Shown here: one piece after another, positions 27,104 to 36,938 of the stretch
Layout: every line of letters starts with the position of its first letter
Numbering within the stretch: the first letter of the stretch is position 1
NCBI GenBank assembly: GCA_021775255.1
Contig: JAJFIA010000003.1
Span: 1 to 64,000 of the forward strand
Length of the DNA: 64,000 bases
Direction: 5' to 3'
Origin: Roseovarius sp.
Lineage (GTDB): Bacteria; Pseudomonadota; Alphaproteobacteria; Rhodobacterales; Rhodobacteraceae
Translations under genes and position numbers: made by a program
The notes under the pieces: model-generated
The model's database searches: none
What the model was told of the DNA's origin: nothing
The model's input: only the letters and a program-made list of their open reading frames with translations

Positions 27104-28831
27104 ATGACCAGGTTTGACAAATCCAAGCTCCCCAGCAGGCATGTAACCGAAGGCCCGGCGCGCGCACCCCACCGGTCGTATTACTACGCCATGGGCATGA
27201 GCGAGCAGGAAATTCATCAGCCGCTGGTCGGGGTTGCGACCTGCTGGAACGAGGCCGCGCCTTGCAATATTTCACTTAACCGGCAGGCGCAGGCCGCGAA
27301 GATGGGCGTCAAGGAAGCCCATGGCACACCGCGCGAATTCACCACCATTACCGTGACCGACGGCATTGCCATGGGGCATGAGGGCATGCGCTCGTCACTT
27401 GCGAGCCGTGAGGCGATTGCCGACACGGTTGAGCTGACCATGCGCGGCCATTGTTATGATGCGCTTGTGGGGCTTGCGGGCTGTGACAAATCGCTGCCGG
27501 GGATGATGATGGCGATGATCCGGCTGAATGTACCGTCGGTGTTTCTTTATGGCGGGTCGATCCTGCCGGGCCGCCATGAGGGCAAGGACGTGACGGTTCA
27601 GGATGTATTTGAGGCCGTGGGCAGAAATCAGGCCGGGCAGATGTCAACCTGTGAACTTGAGAAGCTTGAGAAGGTGGCCTGCCCCTCGGCCGGGGCCTGT
27701 GGCGGGCAGTTTACCGCCAACACCATGGCCTGTGTGTCCGAGGCAATCGGCCTGGCCTTGATGAATTCTTCCGGCGCACCGGCGCCTTACGAATCGCGCG
27801 ATCAATATGCCGAGGCCTCAGGGGCGGCGGTGATGAATCTGCTTGAGAAAAACATCCGGGCGCGCGATATCGTGACGCGAAAATCGCTTGAGAACGCGGC
27901 GCGGATTGTGGCCTGCACCGGGGGTTCAACCAATGCCGGGCTGCATTTGCCTGCGATGGCGCATGAGGCGGGGATCGAATTCCTGCTGGAGGATGTCTGC
28001 GAGATTTTCCGCGACACGCCTTATTTTGTCGATCTCAAGCCGGGCGGGCAATATGTGGCCAAGGATCTTTACGAGGCGGGAGGCGTGCCGGTGGTTCTGA
28101 AAGAGCTGCGCAAGGCCGGGCTTTTGCATGAGGATTGCATGACCGTCTCGGGCCGCAGCATCGGCGAAGAACTGGACCGGATCGAGGGCGAGGCCGATGG
28201 CCGGGTCATTCACCCGGTTGAAACGCCGCTCTCGACCACAGGCGGGGTTGTCGGCCTCAAGGGCAATCTGGCCCCGGAGGGTGCGATCGTGAAGATTGCC
28301 GGCATGAGCGGCAATCAGATCGTCTTTACCGGCCCCGCGCATGTGTTTGAATGCGAACAGGATGCGTTTGAAGCGGTGCAAAATCGCAGCTACAAGGAAG
28401 GCGAGGTTTTTGTCATCCGCAATGAGGGCCCCGCAGGCGGGCCGGGGATGCGCGAGATGCTGGCCACTACCGCTGCGCTGAGCGGGCAGGGGATGGGCGC
28501 GAAAGTGGCGCTGATCACCGACGGGCGGTTTTCCGGGGCGACTCGCGGTTTTTGCGTCGGCCATGTGGGGCCTGAGGCCGCCCATGGCGGGCCGATTGCC
28601 TTTTTGAAAGATGGCGATGTGATCACACTCAATGCCATTGAGGGCAGCATCTCGGTTGATCTCAGCGACGAAGAACTGGCCGCACGCAAGGCCAACTGGA
28701 AAGGTCCACGTGAGACGCTTTATGGCTCGGGCGCGCTGTGGAAATACGCCAAGCTGGTGGGGCCCACTTACAAAGGGGCTGTCACCCATCCGGGCGCTGA
28801 AGCCGAGCGCCATGTTTACGCCGATCTTTGA
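27104..28831 (+). CDS. ilvD: Dihydroxy-acid dehydratase
   Basis: IlvD dehydrates dihydroxy acids in isoleucine and valine synthesis using an Fe-S cluster. The start at 27104 follows AAGGAGG by five bases and gives 575 residues. Cluster cysteines are visible: Cys127 in [10 protein letters not shown] and Cys193/Cys199 in [18 protein letters not shown]. The C-terminal [19 protein letters not shown] carries the active-site Ser region. The last 20 bases overlap the start of a lipoprotein gene. Confidence 0.96.
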   Translation: MTRFDKSKLPSRHVTEGPARAPHRSYYYAMGMSEQEIHQPLVGVATCWNEAAPCNISLNRQAQAAKMGVKEAHGTPREFTTITVTDGIAMGHEGMRSSLASREAIADTVELTMRGHCYDALVGLAGCDKSLPGMMMAMIRLNVPSVFLYGGSILPGRHEGKDVTVQDVFEAVGRNQAGQMSTCELEKLEKVACPSAGACGGQFTANTMACVSEAIGLALMNSSGAPAPYESRDQYAEASGAAVMNLLEKNIRARDIVTRKSLENAARIVACTGGSTNAGLHLPAMAHEAGIEFLLEDVCEIFRDTPYFVDLKPGGQYVAKDLYEAGGVPVVLKELRKAGLLHEDCMTVSGRSIGEELDRIEGEADGRVIHPVETPLSTTGGVVGLKGNLAPEGAIVKIAGMSGNQIVFTGPAHVFECEQDAFEAVQNRSYKEGEVFVIRNEGPAGGPGMREMLATTAALSGQGMGAKVALITDGRFSGATRGFCVGHVGPEAAHGGPIAFLKDGDVITLNAIEGSISVDLSDEELAARKANWKGPRETLYGSGALWKYAKLVGPTYKGAVTHPGAEAERHVYADL

Positions 28832-29399
28832 TCTTTTGCGGCGGGGGGCGGGGTTTTTCGGCTGTGCCCTTATTTTGGCGGGATGCGCGACCACGGCCCC
28901 GCCGCCGCCGCCGCTGAAGGCCGTGGCACTTTTTCAAGGCAATGTGGTGGTATCCGGCCCCGAGGGCTATTGCGTTGACAGGGGCAGCGTGAAGCAGCGG
29001 GCGCAGGGCAGTTTCGTTTTGCTGGCAAGCTGCGAAAGCCTGAGTGGCAAGCGCGGCCGCAATGTGCCGCCTGCGGTTATGACGGTTTCGGTATTGCCCC
29101 GAAGCGATGGGGCTTCTCTGCCAAAACCGGCTGAGCTGGCAAGGGGGCAAACCCCGGTTGAGGTGGTTGAAAGGGACGATCTGTCATTGGTGTATCTGCC
29201 CGCTGGCGGCAATGTTTCCGTGCCCGGCGGCGATCCAAAGCATTGGCGCGGTGGCATGGTGCTTAACGGCCATACCGTCGGGCTTGCGGTTTACGGGTTT
29301 GCGGGCAGCGCCACCTCGGGCGCGGCGGGCAGGCAGTTGATCACCGGACTGGCGGCGCGGTTGCGGCGGGCAAACCCTGTCACGAAGACCGGGGAATAG
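28812..29399 (+). CDS. Putative lipoprotein
   Basis: The ATG at 28812 overlaps the end of ilvD by 20 bp. The 195-residue product has a signal sequence with lipobox LAGC near residue 20, followed by a Pro run, so it is probably an inner- or outer-membrane lipoprotein. The mature part has two Cys and no recognised domain; conserved-looking stretches are [20 protein letters not shown] and the Gly-rich end. Co-expression with ilvD is likely from the overlap but does not imply a shared function. Confidence 0.8.
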   Translation: MFTPIFDLLRRGAGFFGCALILAGCATTAPPPPPLKAVALFQGNVVVSGPEGYCVDRGSVKQRAQGSFVLLASCESLSGKRGRNVPPAVMTVSVLPRSDGASLPKPAELARGQTPVEVVERDDLSLVYLPAGGNVSVPGGDPKHWRGGMVLNGHTVGLAVYGFAGSATSGAAGRQLITGLAARLRRANPVTKTGE

Positions 29400-29479
29400 T
29401 CAACTTGGCCCTTTCGCCCGCCGCCTGAAGCAGCTAAGACGCAGCCGCGATTGCTTTCGCAGAATCTGGAGTTTGAGAC

Positions 29480-30502
29480 ATGGGCTATAGGGTTGTTGTT
29501 GTCGGGGCCACCGGGAATGTGGGTCGCGAGATGCTGAATATTCTGGCCGAGCGCCAGTTTCCTGTGGATGAGATCGCGGCCCTTGCCAGCCGCCGCTCGA
29601 AGGGCACCGAAGTCAGCTTTGGCGCGCGCACGTTAAAGACCGGGGATCTGGACCAGTTTGATTTCACCGGTTGGGATATTGCGCTTTTTGCCATCGGATC
29701 GGAAGCCACAGGCATCTATGCACCGAAAGCGGCAAAGGCGGGCTGCATCGTGATCGACAATTCGTCGCTTTATCGCTATGATCCCATGGTGCCTTTGGTG
29801 GTGCCGGAAGTGAACCCCGAGGCGGTTCTGGATTACGCGAACAAAAACATCATCGCCAACCCGAATTGTTCAACCGCGCAGATGGTCGTGGCACTCAAGC
29901 CGCTGCATGACCGGGCCACGATCAAACGGGTTGTGGTCAGCACCTATCAGTCGGTTTCGGGCGGCGGCAAGGAGGCGATTGACGAGCTGTGGAACCAGAC
30001 CAAGGGCATTTATGTGCCGGGTCAGGAGGTGGCGGCGAAGAAATTCACCAAGCAGATCGCGTTCAATGTGATCCCGCATATCGACAGTTTCATGGAAGAT
30101 GGTCAGACCCGCGAAGAATGGAAGATGGTGGCCGAAACCAAAAAGATCGTTGATCCGAAGATCAAGGTCACCGCCACCTGCGTAAGGGTGCCGGTTTTCG
30201 TCGGCCATTCCGAGGCGGTGAATATCGAGTTCGAGGAGTTCCTCGATGAGGACGAGGCCCGCGACATTCTGCGCGAGGCACCGGGGATCATGGTGATCGA
30301 CAAGCGTGAAGATGGCGGTTATGTCACGCCGGCGGAATGCGTTGGCGATTTTGCCACTTTCATCAGCCGTATCCGTCAGGACAGCACGATCGAGAACGGG
30401 CTGAACCTGTGGTGCGTATCGGATAACCTGCGCAAGGGGGCGGCGCTGAACGCGGTGCAGATCGCCGAGGTGCTGGGCAGCCGGGTGTTGAAAAAGGGTT
30501 AA
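29480..30502 (+). CDS. asd: Aspartate-semialdehyde dehydrogenase
   Basis: Asd reduces aspartyl phosphate to aspartate semialdehyde for Lys, Met, Thr and diaminopimelate synthesis. The 340 residues begin with the NADP-binding VVVVGATGNVGREML. The catalytic Cys130 sits in NPNCSTAQMV, and the active His lies in VPVFVGHSEAVNIEF. SVSGGGKEAIDEL and the C-terminal DNLRKGAALNAVQIAE complete the family pattern. Its stop overlaps the convergent RHH-like gene by four bases. Confidence 0.97.
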   Translation: MGYRVVVVGATGNVGREMLNILAERQFPVDEIAALASRRSKGTEVSFGARTLKTGDLDQFDFTGWDIALFAIGSEATGIYAPKAAKAGCIVIDNSSLYRYDPMVPLVVPEVNPEAVLDYANKNIIANPNCSTAQMVVALKPLHDRATIKRVVVSTYQSVSGGGKEAIDELWNQTKGIYVPGQEVAAKKFTKQIAFNVIPHIDSFMEDGQTREEWKMVAETKKIVDPKIKVTATCVRVPVFVGHSEAVNIEFEEFLDEDEARDILREAPGIMVIDKREDGGYVTPAECVGDFATFISRIRQDSTIENGLNLWCVSDNLRKGAALNAVQIAEVLGSRVLKKG

Positions 30503-30969
30503 AACGGCTCAATCACATCTATGTCAGGCGTGTCTTCTGACATGGTTATCATACGGTCAAACAGCCAGCGGTGAGAATGGCCGGGAAACGGGGCGCAAAA
30601 GCGCCGCATCAATCTGGAATAGCTGAAACCAAGCTCCGAGGCTTTGCAGATACGTTGATCACCGGGTGTGCTGTGCAATGCAAGGCCGCCTCCGGCGGCG
30701 CGCAGGGCATATCCTTTAAGGCCAAGTCGGCGTTGCAGGTCCTCCCATCCGGTGGCCTCTGCCAGATCGGGTGCGAGGCGCGCACGTAAGGGCGCGACGA
30801 GCCGCTCATCCGCCCTTACAGGCGGCCTCGCGCGGGTTGTGCGCGATATCTCACGGGCCAGAAGGTCGCGTATCATCTGGCCAAGTGTCACATCCCGCGC
30901 ATGGGCAATCACCCTTGCCTGATGCAGCATCTCACGATGCATTATCATTTCAACACGTTCCATTTCCAT
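30499..30969 (-). CDS. Ribbon-helix-helix-like protein, unknown
   Basis: The start is uncertain: ATGs at 30969 and 30963 both lack a good ribosome site. The product (about 156 residues) opens with a ribbon-helix-helix-like segment, MHREMLHQARVIAHARDVTL and GQMIRDLLAREI. The second part has GWEDLQRRLGLKGYALRAAG and KASELGFSYSRLMRRF, PFPGHSH. Similar segments occur in relaxase-linked proteins of alphaproteobacteria (recollection, not checked). A 24-bp dispersed repeat lies inside the gene, encoding ARPPVRAD. Confidence 0.65.
   Translation of the reverse strand: MEMERVEMIMHREMLHQARVIAHARDVTLGQMIRDLLAREISRTTRARPPVRADERLVAPLRARLAPDLAEATGWEDLQRRLGLKGYALRAAGGGLALHSTPGDQRICKASELGFSYSRLMRRFCAPFPGHSHRWLFDRMITMSEDTPDIDVIEPF
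30808..30831. repeat. 24-bp repeat embedded in coding sequence
   Basis: ATCCGCCCTTACAGGCGGCC plus TCGC is identical in 23 of 24 bases to the reverse complement of 51448-51471. The core CCGCC/GGCGG is palindromic. Here it is in frame inside the RHH-like gene; the other copy is intergenic. Confidence 0.6.
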
Positions 30970-31153
30970 AGAACAGGAAAGCCACAACATGGTTACAAAA
31001 AAGTAAATTCACATATTACGCTCAGGTACCTGCTATGCGACGATAAAGCCCATTTACGTGCCGCCATGGATTGGACATATCGGGTGGAAAACCTGAACTG
31101 ATGAGGGGATTGGCTACCTGCCCTGATAAAAAGATCACCTTCAAACTAAGGAT

Positions 31154-31167
31154 TTGATGCAGGTCAA
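31154..31167 (+). promoter_or_regulatory. FNR/FnrL-type box upstream of ccoG
   Basis: TTGAT-GCAG-GTCAA fits the FNR/FnrL consensus TTGAY-N4-RTCAA exactly. It lies 68 bp before the ccoG start. Oxygen-responsive control of cbb3 oxidase genes by FnrL is established in Rhodobacter, so the site is in the expected place. Confidence 0.85.
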
Positions 31168-31234
31168 AGCCTTCTCTCGTAACACCTGAGAAAAGCCTGT
31201 ATAAATAGGACCTGTGTAAGCCGGAGTATGCCCC

Positions 31235-32671
31235 TTGGCCAATAATCAGCCTGACGCCCCCCAAAGCCTCTATGCCGCCCGTGAGCCGGTATTTCCCAAG
31301 AAGGTGTACGGCAAGTTCCGTAATCTGAAATGGTATATCATGGTGTTCACCCTGGGCATATATTACCTGACGCCCTGGATCAGATGGGACAGGGGGCCAA
31401 ACCTGCCGGATCAGGCCGTTTTGATTGATCTGGCCAATCGCCGGTTCTTCTTTTTCTGGATCGAGATATGGCCGCATGAATTTTATTTCGTCGCGGGCCT
31501 TCTGGTGATGGCAGGGCTGGGGCTTTTTCTGTTTACCTCGGCGCTGGGCCGCGTCTGGTGCGGTTATGCCTGCCCGCAAACGGTGTGGACCGATCTGTTT
31601 ATTCTGGTGGAACGCTGGATCGAGGGCGATCGAAACGCCCGCCTGCGTCTGCACCGGCAAAAGAAATGGGATATGCGCAAGCTGCGCCTGCGGCTGGAAA
31701 AATGGATTGTCTGGCTGCTGATTGCCATGGCAACCGGCGGGGCCTGGGTGTTTTATTTCACAGATGCGCCGCAACTGTTGCATGATCTGCTGATCTTCAA
31801 CGCCCATCCCGTGGCCTATATCACCATTGCGGTGCTGACAGCGACGACCTTTTTCTTTGGCGGCATTGCCCGTGAGCAGATCTGCATTTATGCCTGTCCG
31901 TGGCCACGCATTCAGGCGGCGATGATGGATGAAGATACGCTTGTGGTCGGCTACCGCGAATGGCGCGGCGAGCCGCGCAAGCATTCCGAGGCGGTGAAGG
32001 CGGGCGAAGCGCAGGGCGATTGCATTGATTGCATGGCCTGCGTCACGGTTTGCCCGGTGGGGATTGATATCCGTGACGGGCAACAGTTGGAGTGTATCAC
32101 CTGCGCTTTGTGCATTGATGCCTGCGATGACATCATGACCAAGATCGGCAAGCCCCGGGGATTGATTGATTATATGGCCTCGACCGATGAAGAGGCCGAA
32201 CGCGCAGGCAAACCGCCAAAGCCGATCATCAAGCATATCCTGCGGCCACGCACGATCATGTATACCTCGCTTTGGTCACTGGTGGGCATTGGCCTGGTTG
32301 TGGCGCTTTTCATCCGGCCGGATATTGAAATGACAGTGGCACCAGTGCGCAACCCCACCTTCATCACCATGTCGGATGGCACTATCCGCAACACCTATGA
32401 GGTGCGGCTGCTCAACAAACATGGTGAGGAACGCAGCTTTCGCATAACAGCCAGGGGTAATCCGGCGGTGCGGGTATTGCTGGAAGGCGAGGAGGATAAT
32501 ACGGTTGTTGTTCCCGCCGACAGCACGTTAAACCAAAGGGTTTATCTTGATGCGGCAGGCTTTTCGAAACCAGCCAAGGCCGAACGTACTGAACTGCGGA
32601 TTTGGATTGAGGACACCAGCAATGGCGATCGGGCCTTCAAGGATACGATCTTTAACGGGAAAGCAAACTGA
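31235..32671 (+). CDS. ccoG: Cytochrome c oxidase accessory protein CcoG
   Basis: CcoG (RdxA/FixG) is a membrane cupric reductase that supports copper delivery to cbb3 oxidase. The start is a TTG with CCGGAG eight bases upstream, giving 478 residues. There are about five membrane helices. Two 4Fe-4S motifs are present (CIDCMACVTVCPVG and CITCALCIDACDD), along with the membrane-bound CGYACPQTVW and CIYACPWPRIQ pairs. A C-terminal Ig-like FixG domain ends the protein. It heads ccoGHIS; no ccoNOQP genes are seen upstream in this window. Confidence 0.96.
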   Translation: MANNQPDAPQSLYAAREPVFPKKVYGKFRNLKWYIMVFTLGIYYLTPWIRWDRGPNLPDQAVLIDLANRRFFFFWIEIWPHEFYFVAGLLVMAGLGLFLFTSALGRVWCGYACPQTVWTDLFILVERWIEGDRNARLRLHRQKKWDMRKLRLRLEKWIVWLLIAMATGGAWVFYFTDAPQLLHDLLIFNAHPVAYITIAVLTATTFFFGGIAREQICIYACPWPRIQAAMMDEDTLVVGYREWRGEPRKHSEAVKAGEAQGDCIDCMACVTVCPVGIDIRDGQQLECITCALCIDACDDIMTKIGKPRGLIDYMASTDEEAERAGKPPKPIIKHILRPRTIMYTSLWSLVGIGLVVALFIRPDIEMTVAPVRNPTFITMSDGTIRNTYEVRLLNKHGEERSFRITARGNPAVRVLLEGEEDNTVVVPADSTLNQRVYLDAAGFSKPAKAERTELRIWIEDTSNGDRAFKDTIFNGKAN

Positions 32672-33129
32672 TGGCTGTAAAACGCGAGATCACTGGTCGG
32701 CATGTGCTTTTTGGCTTCGTGGCGGCGTTTAGTGTAATCATTGGTGTTAATCTGGTGCTGGCCTATCAGGCGGTGAAAACATTTCCGGGGCTTGAGGTGA
32801 AAAACTCTTATGTTGCCAGCCAGGAATTCAACAGCCGCAAAGCCGCGCAAGAGGCGTTGGGCTGGAGCGTGCGGGCCAGCCATGCGGACGGGGTTTTGCA
32901 CCTGTCGATCACTGACAAGCAAGGCAACCCGGTGAAGGTACAATCGCTCAAAGCGATTGTTGGCCGCGCCACCCATGTGCGCGATGATGTGGCCCCTGTT
33001 TTTCAGTTCAACGGGCTGACCTATGAGGCCCCGGTTGATCTGGGCGGGGGGAACTGGAATGTGCGGATGATTGCCATCGCCGAAAATGGCACCGAATTTC
33101 GTCAGCGCGTGGTGTTGCTGAAGCAATGA
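32671..33129 (+). CDS. ccoH: FixH/CcoH family protein
   Basis: The 152-residue protein has one N-terminal membrane helix (about residues 12-35) and a periplasmic beta domain containing ASQEFNSRKAAQEALGWSV and APVDLGGGNWNVRMIA. This is typical of FixH/CcoH, needed for cbb3 oxidase assembly. Its ATG shares one base with the ccoG stop, and its own stop overlaps ccoI by four bases, so the three genes are translationally coupled. Confidence 0.93.
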   Translation: MAVKREITGRHVLFGFVAAFSVIIGVNLVLAYQAVKTFPGLEVKNSYVASQEFNSRKAAQEALGWSVRASHADGVLHLSITDKQGNPVKVQSLKAIVGRATHVRDDVAPVFQFNGLTYEAPVDLGGGNWNVRMIAIAENGTEFRQRVVLLKQ

Positions 33130-35312
33130 GCACGGCTTTGCGCCCTCCGGCCTCGGCCTGCCCGGCCTGTGTTGCCGCCCCGGCGGCCGAGCGGCTGGCC
33201 AGAACACAGGCCCCCGATGCCGCCCGGATTGCGCTCTCATTGCCCACCATTCACTGCGCGGCCTGCATCTCAAAGATTGAGCGCGCGCTGGCGGCGCATC
33301 CCGGTGTGAGTTCGGGGCGGGTGAACCTTACCCTCAAACGCGCCAGTATAGAGGCCGCGGCAGATGTCAGTGCGCAAGATATGGTACAGTTGGTTGAGGG
33401 GCTGGGCTTTGAGGCGCATGAGCTGGATCCCGGCAGTTTGAATGCGACCACAACCGACAGGGCCGGGCGCAACCTTTTGATGCGTCTCGCGGTGGCCGGG
33501 TTTGCGATGATGAACGTGATGCTTTTATCGGTCGCCGTCTGGGCCGGGGCCGAGGATGCCACCCGCGACATGTTCCACTGGATTTCCGCCGCCATTGCCC
33601 TGCCGGCCGTGGCCTTTGCCGGGCAGCCGTTTTACAGCAATGCCTGGACAGCACTTTCAAAACGCAGCCTCAATATGGATGTGCCGATCACGCTGGCGAT
33701 CATTCTGGCGGTTGTGACCTCATTGTGGGAAACGGCACTGAGCGGCGCGCATGCCTATTTTGATGCCGCTCTGGCGCTGACATTCTTCCTGCTGGCGGGG
33801 CGCTACCTGGATCACCGCACCCGCGCCATTGCCCGCTCGGCGGCGCAGGAGCTGACCGCTCTGGAAGTGCCCCGCGCCCTTCGTGTGACAGATGGCGAGG
33901 CGCAGGAGGTGAACATATCCGCGCTGGCGGTGAATGATCTGATCCTTGTGCGCCCCGGCGGGCGGATGCCGGTGGACGGCGAGATTGTCTCGGGCATGTC
34001 CGAGCTTGACCGCTCCTTGCTGACCGGTGAGACACTGCCGGTACAGGCCGGGCCGGGGCAGGCGGTCTCGGCCGGTGAGGTCAATCTGACGGGGCCGCTG
34101 ACAATACGCGCCACCGCCGTGGGCGAGGATACATCGCTGCACCGGATGGCCGATCTGGTGGCCATCGCGGAATCCGGGCGCTCGCGCTATACCTCACTGG
34201 CCGACCGGGCGGCGAAGCTATACGCGCCGGGGGTGCATATCCTGTCAGCGCTCAGTTTTGCAGGCTGGCTTATCGCCACGGGTGATATGCGCGTGGCCTT
34301 GAATATTGCCGCCGCCGTGCTGATCATCACCTGCCCCTGTGCGCTGGGTCTGGCGGTGCCAGCGGTGACGACGGCAGCATCGGGGCGGCTCTTTCGCAAG
34401 GGGCTGCTGATCAAGGATGCGACCGCGCTGGAGCGGCTGGCAGAGGTGGATACGGTTGTGTTTGACAAAACCGGCACCCTGACCGCGGGCACGCCGGAAC
34501 TGACCAATCTTGAGGATTTGCCGCCTGAGGCGGTTGAGCTTGCGCTGGCACTGGCGGCGGGATCAGCGCATCCGCTGGCTGTTGCCATCACCAAAGCCGC
34601 GCGCGCGGCCGGGATTGCCCCGGCGCAGGTGACGGACATAACCGAAGTGCCGGGATATGGCACCAAAGCGATGTGGCAAGGCAAAGAGGCCCGGCTGGGC
34701 CGCGCCGGATGGGTCGGGGCCGAGGCGCTGGCACAAACCGCGACATTCCTGAAAATCGGTGATCAGCCGGCGCTGGCCTTTACCTTCAGCGACCGATTGC
34801 GCGAAGGCGCTGCCGAGGCGGTGCAGGCGTTAACCACTAGTGGCAAGGCTGTATATCTGATGTCGGGCGATACAACCCCGGCGGTTGCGGCGTTGGCGCA
34901 GCGGCTGGGCATTACCAACTGGCTGGCCGAGGCATTGCCTGCCGATAAATCCGCCCGCATTCAGGACATGACAGCGAAAGGCGCGCATGTGCTGATGGTC
35001 GGCGACGGGTTGAACGACACCGCAGCGCTGGCGGCGGCGCATGTTTCCATCTCGCCCGCCTCGGCGCTCGATGCGGCGCGGGTGGCCAGCGATATCGTGC
35101 TGCTGGGCGATGACCTTAGCCCGATATCCGCCGCCTGCACCACAGCCCGGTCTGCGCGTCGGCGCATATCCGAGAACTTCACCATTGCCACGGTTTACAA
35201 TGTGGTTGCGGTGCCTCTGGCGATGGCGGGTTTTGCCACGCCGCTGATCGCGGCACTGGCGATGTCGGCCAGCTCGATCACGGTGTCGCTGAATGCGTTA
35301 AGGCTGAGGTGA
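33126..35312 (+). CDS. ccoI: Copper-translocating P-type ATPase CcoI
   Basis: CcoI (FixI) is the P1B ATPase that exports copper for cbb3 oxidase. The 728 residues include an N-terminal Cys pair (CPACVAAP) and an HMA domain with HCAACISKIE. Eight membrane helices are expected. The ion-path CPCALGLAVP, phosphorylation site DKTGTLTAG and hinge GDGLNDTAAL are present. The length and the overlap with ccoH fit the ccoGHIS operon. The C-terminal end lacks extra His-rich extensions. Confidence 0.95.
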   Translation: MSTALRPPASACPACVAAPAAERLARTQAPDAARIALSLPTIHCAACISKIERALAAHPGVSSGRVNLTLKRASIEAAADVSAQDMVQLVEGLGFEAHELDPGSLNATTTDRAGRNLLMRLAVAGFAMMNVMLLSVAVWAGAEDATRDMFHWISAAIALPAVAFAGQPFYSNAWTALSKRSLNMDVPITLAIILAVVTSLWETALSGAHAYFDAALALTFFLLAGRYLDHRTRAIARSAAQELTALEVPRALRVTDGEAQEVNISALAVNDLILVRPGGRMPVDGEIVSGMSELDRSLLTGETLPVQAGPGQAVSAGEVNLTGPLTIRATAVGEDTSLHRMADLVAIAESGRSRYTSLADRAAKLYAPGVHILSALSFAGWLIATGDMRVALNIAAAVLIITCPCALGLAVPAVTTAASGRLFRKGLLIKDATALERLAEVDTVVFDKTGTLTAGTPELTNLEDLPPEAVELALALAAGSAHPLAVAITKAARAAGIAPAQVTDITEVPGYGTKAMWQGKEARLGRAGWVGAEALAQTATFLKIGDQPALAFTFSDRLREGAAEAVQALTTSGKAVYLMSGDTTPAVAALAQRLGITNWLAEALPADKSARIQDMTAKGAHVLMVGDGLNDTAALAAAHVSISPASALDAARVASDIVLLGDDLSPISAACTTARSARRRISENFTIATVYNVVAVPLAMAGFATPLIAALAMSASSITVSLNALRLR

Positions 35313-35319
35313 GCAGGCC

Positions 35320-35478
35320 ATGAACATCCTTGTCTATCTGATCCCGATTTCGCTGCTCTTGGGGGGCATTGGCCTTGTGGCGTTTATCTATACGGTGCGC
35401 ACAAACCAGTATGATGACCCCGATGGCGATAGCCGCCGCATTCTGAGTGATGAATATGATGATCACCCCAAACGGTGA
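35320..35478 (+). CDS. ccoS: cbb3 oxidase maturation protein CcoS
   Basis: This 52-codon gene is easily missed because of its size. It starts with ATG at 35320, eight bases after the ccoI stop. The product is MNILVYLIPISLLLGGIGLV followed by AFIYTVRTNQYDDPDGDSRR and a short acidic tail. One membrane helix followed by a YDDPxGDxxRIL motif is the CcoS signature. CcoS is needed for cofactor insertion into cbb3 oxidase. It ends the ccoGHIS operon; a palindrome follows. Confidence 0.93.
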   Translation: MNILVYLIPISLLLGGIGLVAFIYTVRTNQYDDPDGDSRRILSDEYDDHPKR

Positions 35479-35496
35479 TTAAAGCTTTTTGCATCT

Positions 35497-35543
35497 AAAA
35501 CGTTTCGCCTTAATCCTGCCTCCGGTTTAAGGCGAAATACTTT
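35497..35543. repeat. AAGCG-TTTCG-type dispersed palindrome, copy 2
   Basis: Perfect 11-bp arms (TTTCGCCTTAA and TTAAGGCGAAA) enclose a 13-bp loop between the convergent ccoS and carboxypeptidase genes. The right half, CCTCCGGTTTAAGGCGAAAT, resembles 47266-47287 (TCTCAGGTTTAAGACGAAAC). It could also serve as a bidirectional terminator, although flanking T-runs are weak. Confidence 0.65.
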
Positions 35544-35546
35544 AAA

Positions 35547-36938
35547 TCAGCCTGGCCCGATCATGAAACAAGTGATTTGCTTGGCTTGCAGGCGGCGACA
35601 GGCCAGATCGGCGGTTTCTCGGGTCAGCCCCATGAAATTCGCGTCAAACCCGTTCGAGCGCTGCACCACCTTGCGCAGACTGCCATCAAGGGTTGTCATC
35701 TCGTTCAATGCGGTTTTCATCAGCACCGAGCGGGCTTTGTACTGGCTGGGATAGCGGCCGACATTGATGCCCCAGTGACGCCCGCCGGATGTGGAAATGC
35801 GGGTGACAACCTGCGGCTCCGGCTCGGTTTCATCCGCAGTTGCCAAGACAATATCTTCCGGCGGCTCCGCCGTGTTTCCTGTATCTCCCGCCTGATCTCC
35901 CGCCTGATCTCCCGCCTGCGCGATGCGCAGCGCATTTTCAATATCATCCTTGGCCGCCACCAGGATAGGCTCAGAACTGCCCGCCCCTGGCCGCTGTTGT
36001 GGCCGCAGGCTTTTCTTCACCGCAGCCGCCGTTGCCAGGCGCACGGTTTTGCCGACACCACTGTTCAGCTTGCCCATATAGGCCGGCGGTGAGGGGCGGT
36101 TGAGCGCCACACGGCTGGGGGATTGACCAAAGCCAAGATCCAGCAATTCGGCAATGCGGGCATTGCGGGTAGGGGTTGAACGCCCGCCAAAAACCGTGGC
36201 GATGACATGCTCATTGCCGCGATGGGCACTGGCCACAAGGTTGAACCCTGCCGCACGGGTATAGCCGGTTTTGATGCCATCGGCCCCGCGATAGCTTTGC
36301 AGCAGGCTGCGGTTGGTATGGCGCACGACCGTGCCCCCGGCATCAGCGGTGATGCGTGAAAACAGGTTGTAATATTCCGGGTAGTCATAAAACAGGTGCC
36401 GCCCAAGGGTTGTCATATCCCGCGCGGTGGAAAGATGCCCGGCCTCTGTCAGGCCATTGGCGTTTTTGAAGGTGGTGCGGGTCATGCCCATGGCGCGGGC
36501 GGTGCGGTTCATCCGGCGGGCAAAACGGGCCTCGGTGCCCTCAATCGCTTCGCCCAGGGCGGTGGCTGCATCATTGGCTGATTTCACCGCCGCCGCCCGC
36601 ACCAGATAACGCAGGCGGATTTTCTGCCCCGCGCGCAGCCCCAGCTTTGAGGGCGGTTCATTGGCGGCATGTTTCGAGATCGTAACCTCGGTATCAAGGC
36701 TGATTTCACCGTTTTCGACCGCTTCGAACACGATATAGAGCGTCATCATCTTGGTCAGAGAGGCCGGATGCAGCCTGGTATCGGCATTCTCCGATTTCAG
36801 CACTTTACCGCTGCGCGCGTCGATCAAAAATTCCGCATAGGGGGCGGCCATCGCACTTAATGGCACAATAACCAACATCCAGATTGCGGCAAGCGCAATC
36901 AGACCCCAACGGATCGGCTGCCTGTTCCGAACCTTCAT
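35547..36938 (-). CDS. D-alanyl-D-alanine carboxypeptidase with SPOR domain
   Basis: This penicillin-binding protein 5-type enzyme trims peptidoglycan stem peptides. The start at 36938 gives 463 residues; an ATG eight codons earlier is possible. There is a signal peptide ending PLSAMA. The catalytic SLTK, SAN and KTGYT motifs and the ELLDLGF-like end of the peptidase domain follow. A linker contains the repeat AGDQAGDQAGDTG. The C-terminus is a SPOR domain (about the last 75 residues, HWGINVGRYPSQYKARSVL), which binds denuded septal glycan. SPOR targeting suggests action at the division site. Confidence 0.92.
   Translation of the reverse strand: MKVRNRQPIRWGLIALAAIWMLVIVPLSAMAAPYAEFLIDARSGKVLKSENADTRLHPASLTKMMTLYIVFEAVENGEISLDTEVTISKHAANEPPSKLGLRAGQKIRLRYLVRAAAVKSANDAATALGEAIEGTEARFARRMNRTARAMGMTRTTFKNANGLTEAGHLSTARDMTTLGRHLFYDYPEYYNLFSRITADAGGTVVRHTNRSLLQSYRGADGIKTGYTRAAGFNLVASAHRGNEHVIATVFGGRSTPTRNARIAELLDLGFGQSPSRVALNRPSPPAYMGKLNSGVGKTVRLATAAAVKKSLRPQQRPGAGSSEPILVAAKDDIENALRIAQAGDQAGDQAGDTGNTAEPPEDIVLATADETEPEPQVVTRISTSGGRHWGINVGRYPSQYKARSVLMKTALNEMTTLDGSLRKVVQRSNGFDANFMGLTRETADLACRRLQAKQITCFMIGPG

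Noticed and set aside
31022..32236. 404-codon open frame opposite ccoG
   Set aside because: It contains no domain and covers the well-supported ccoG gene and its promoter.
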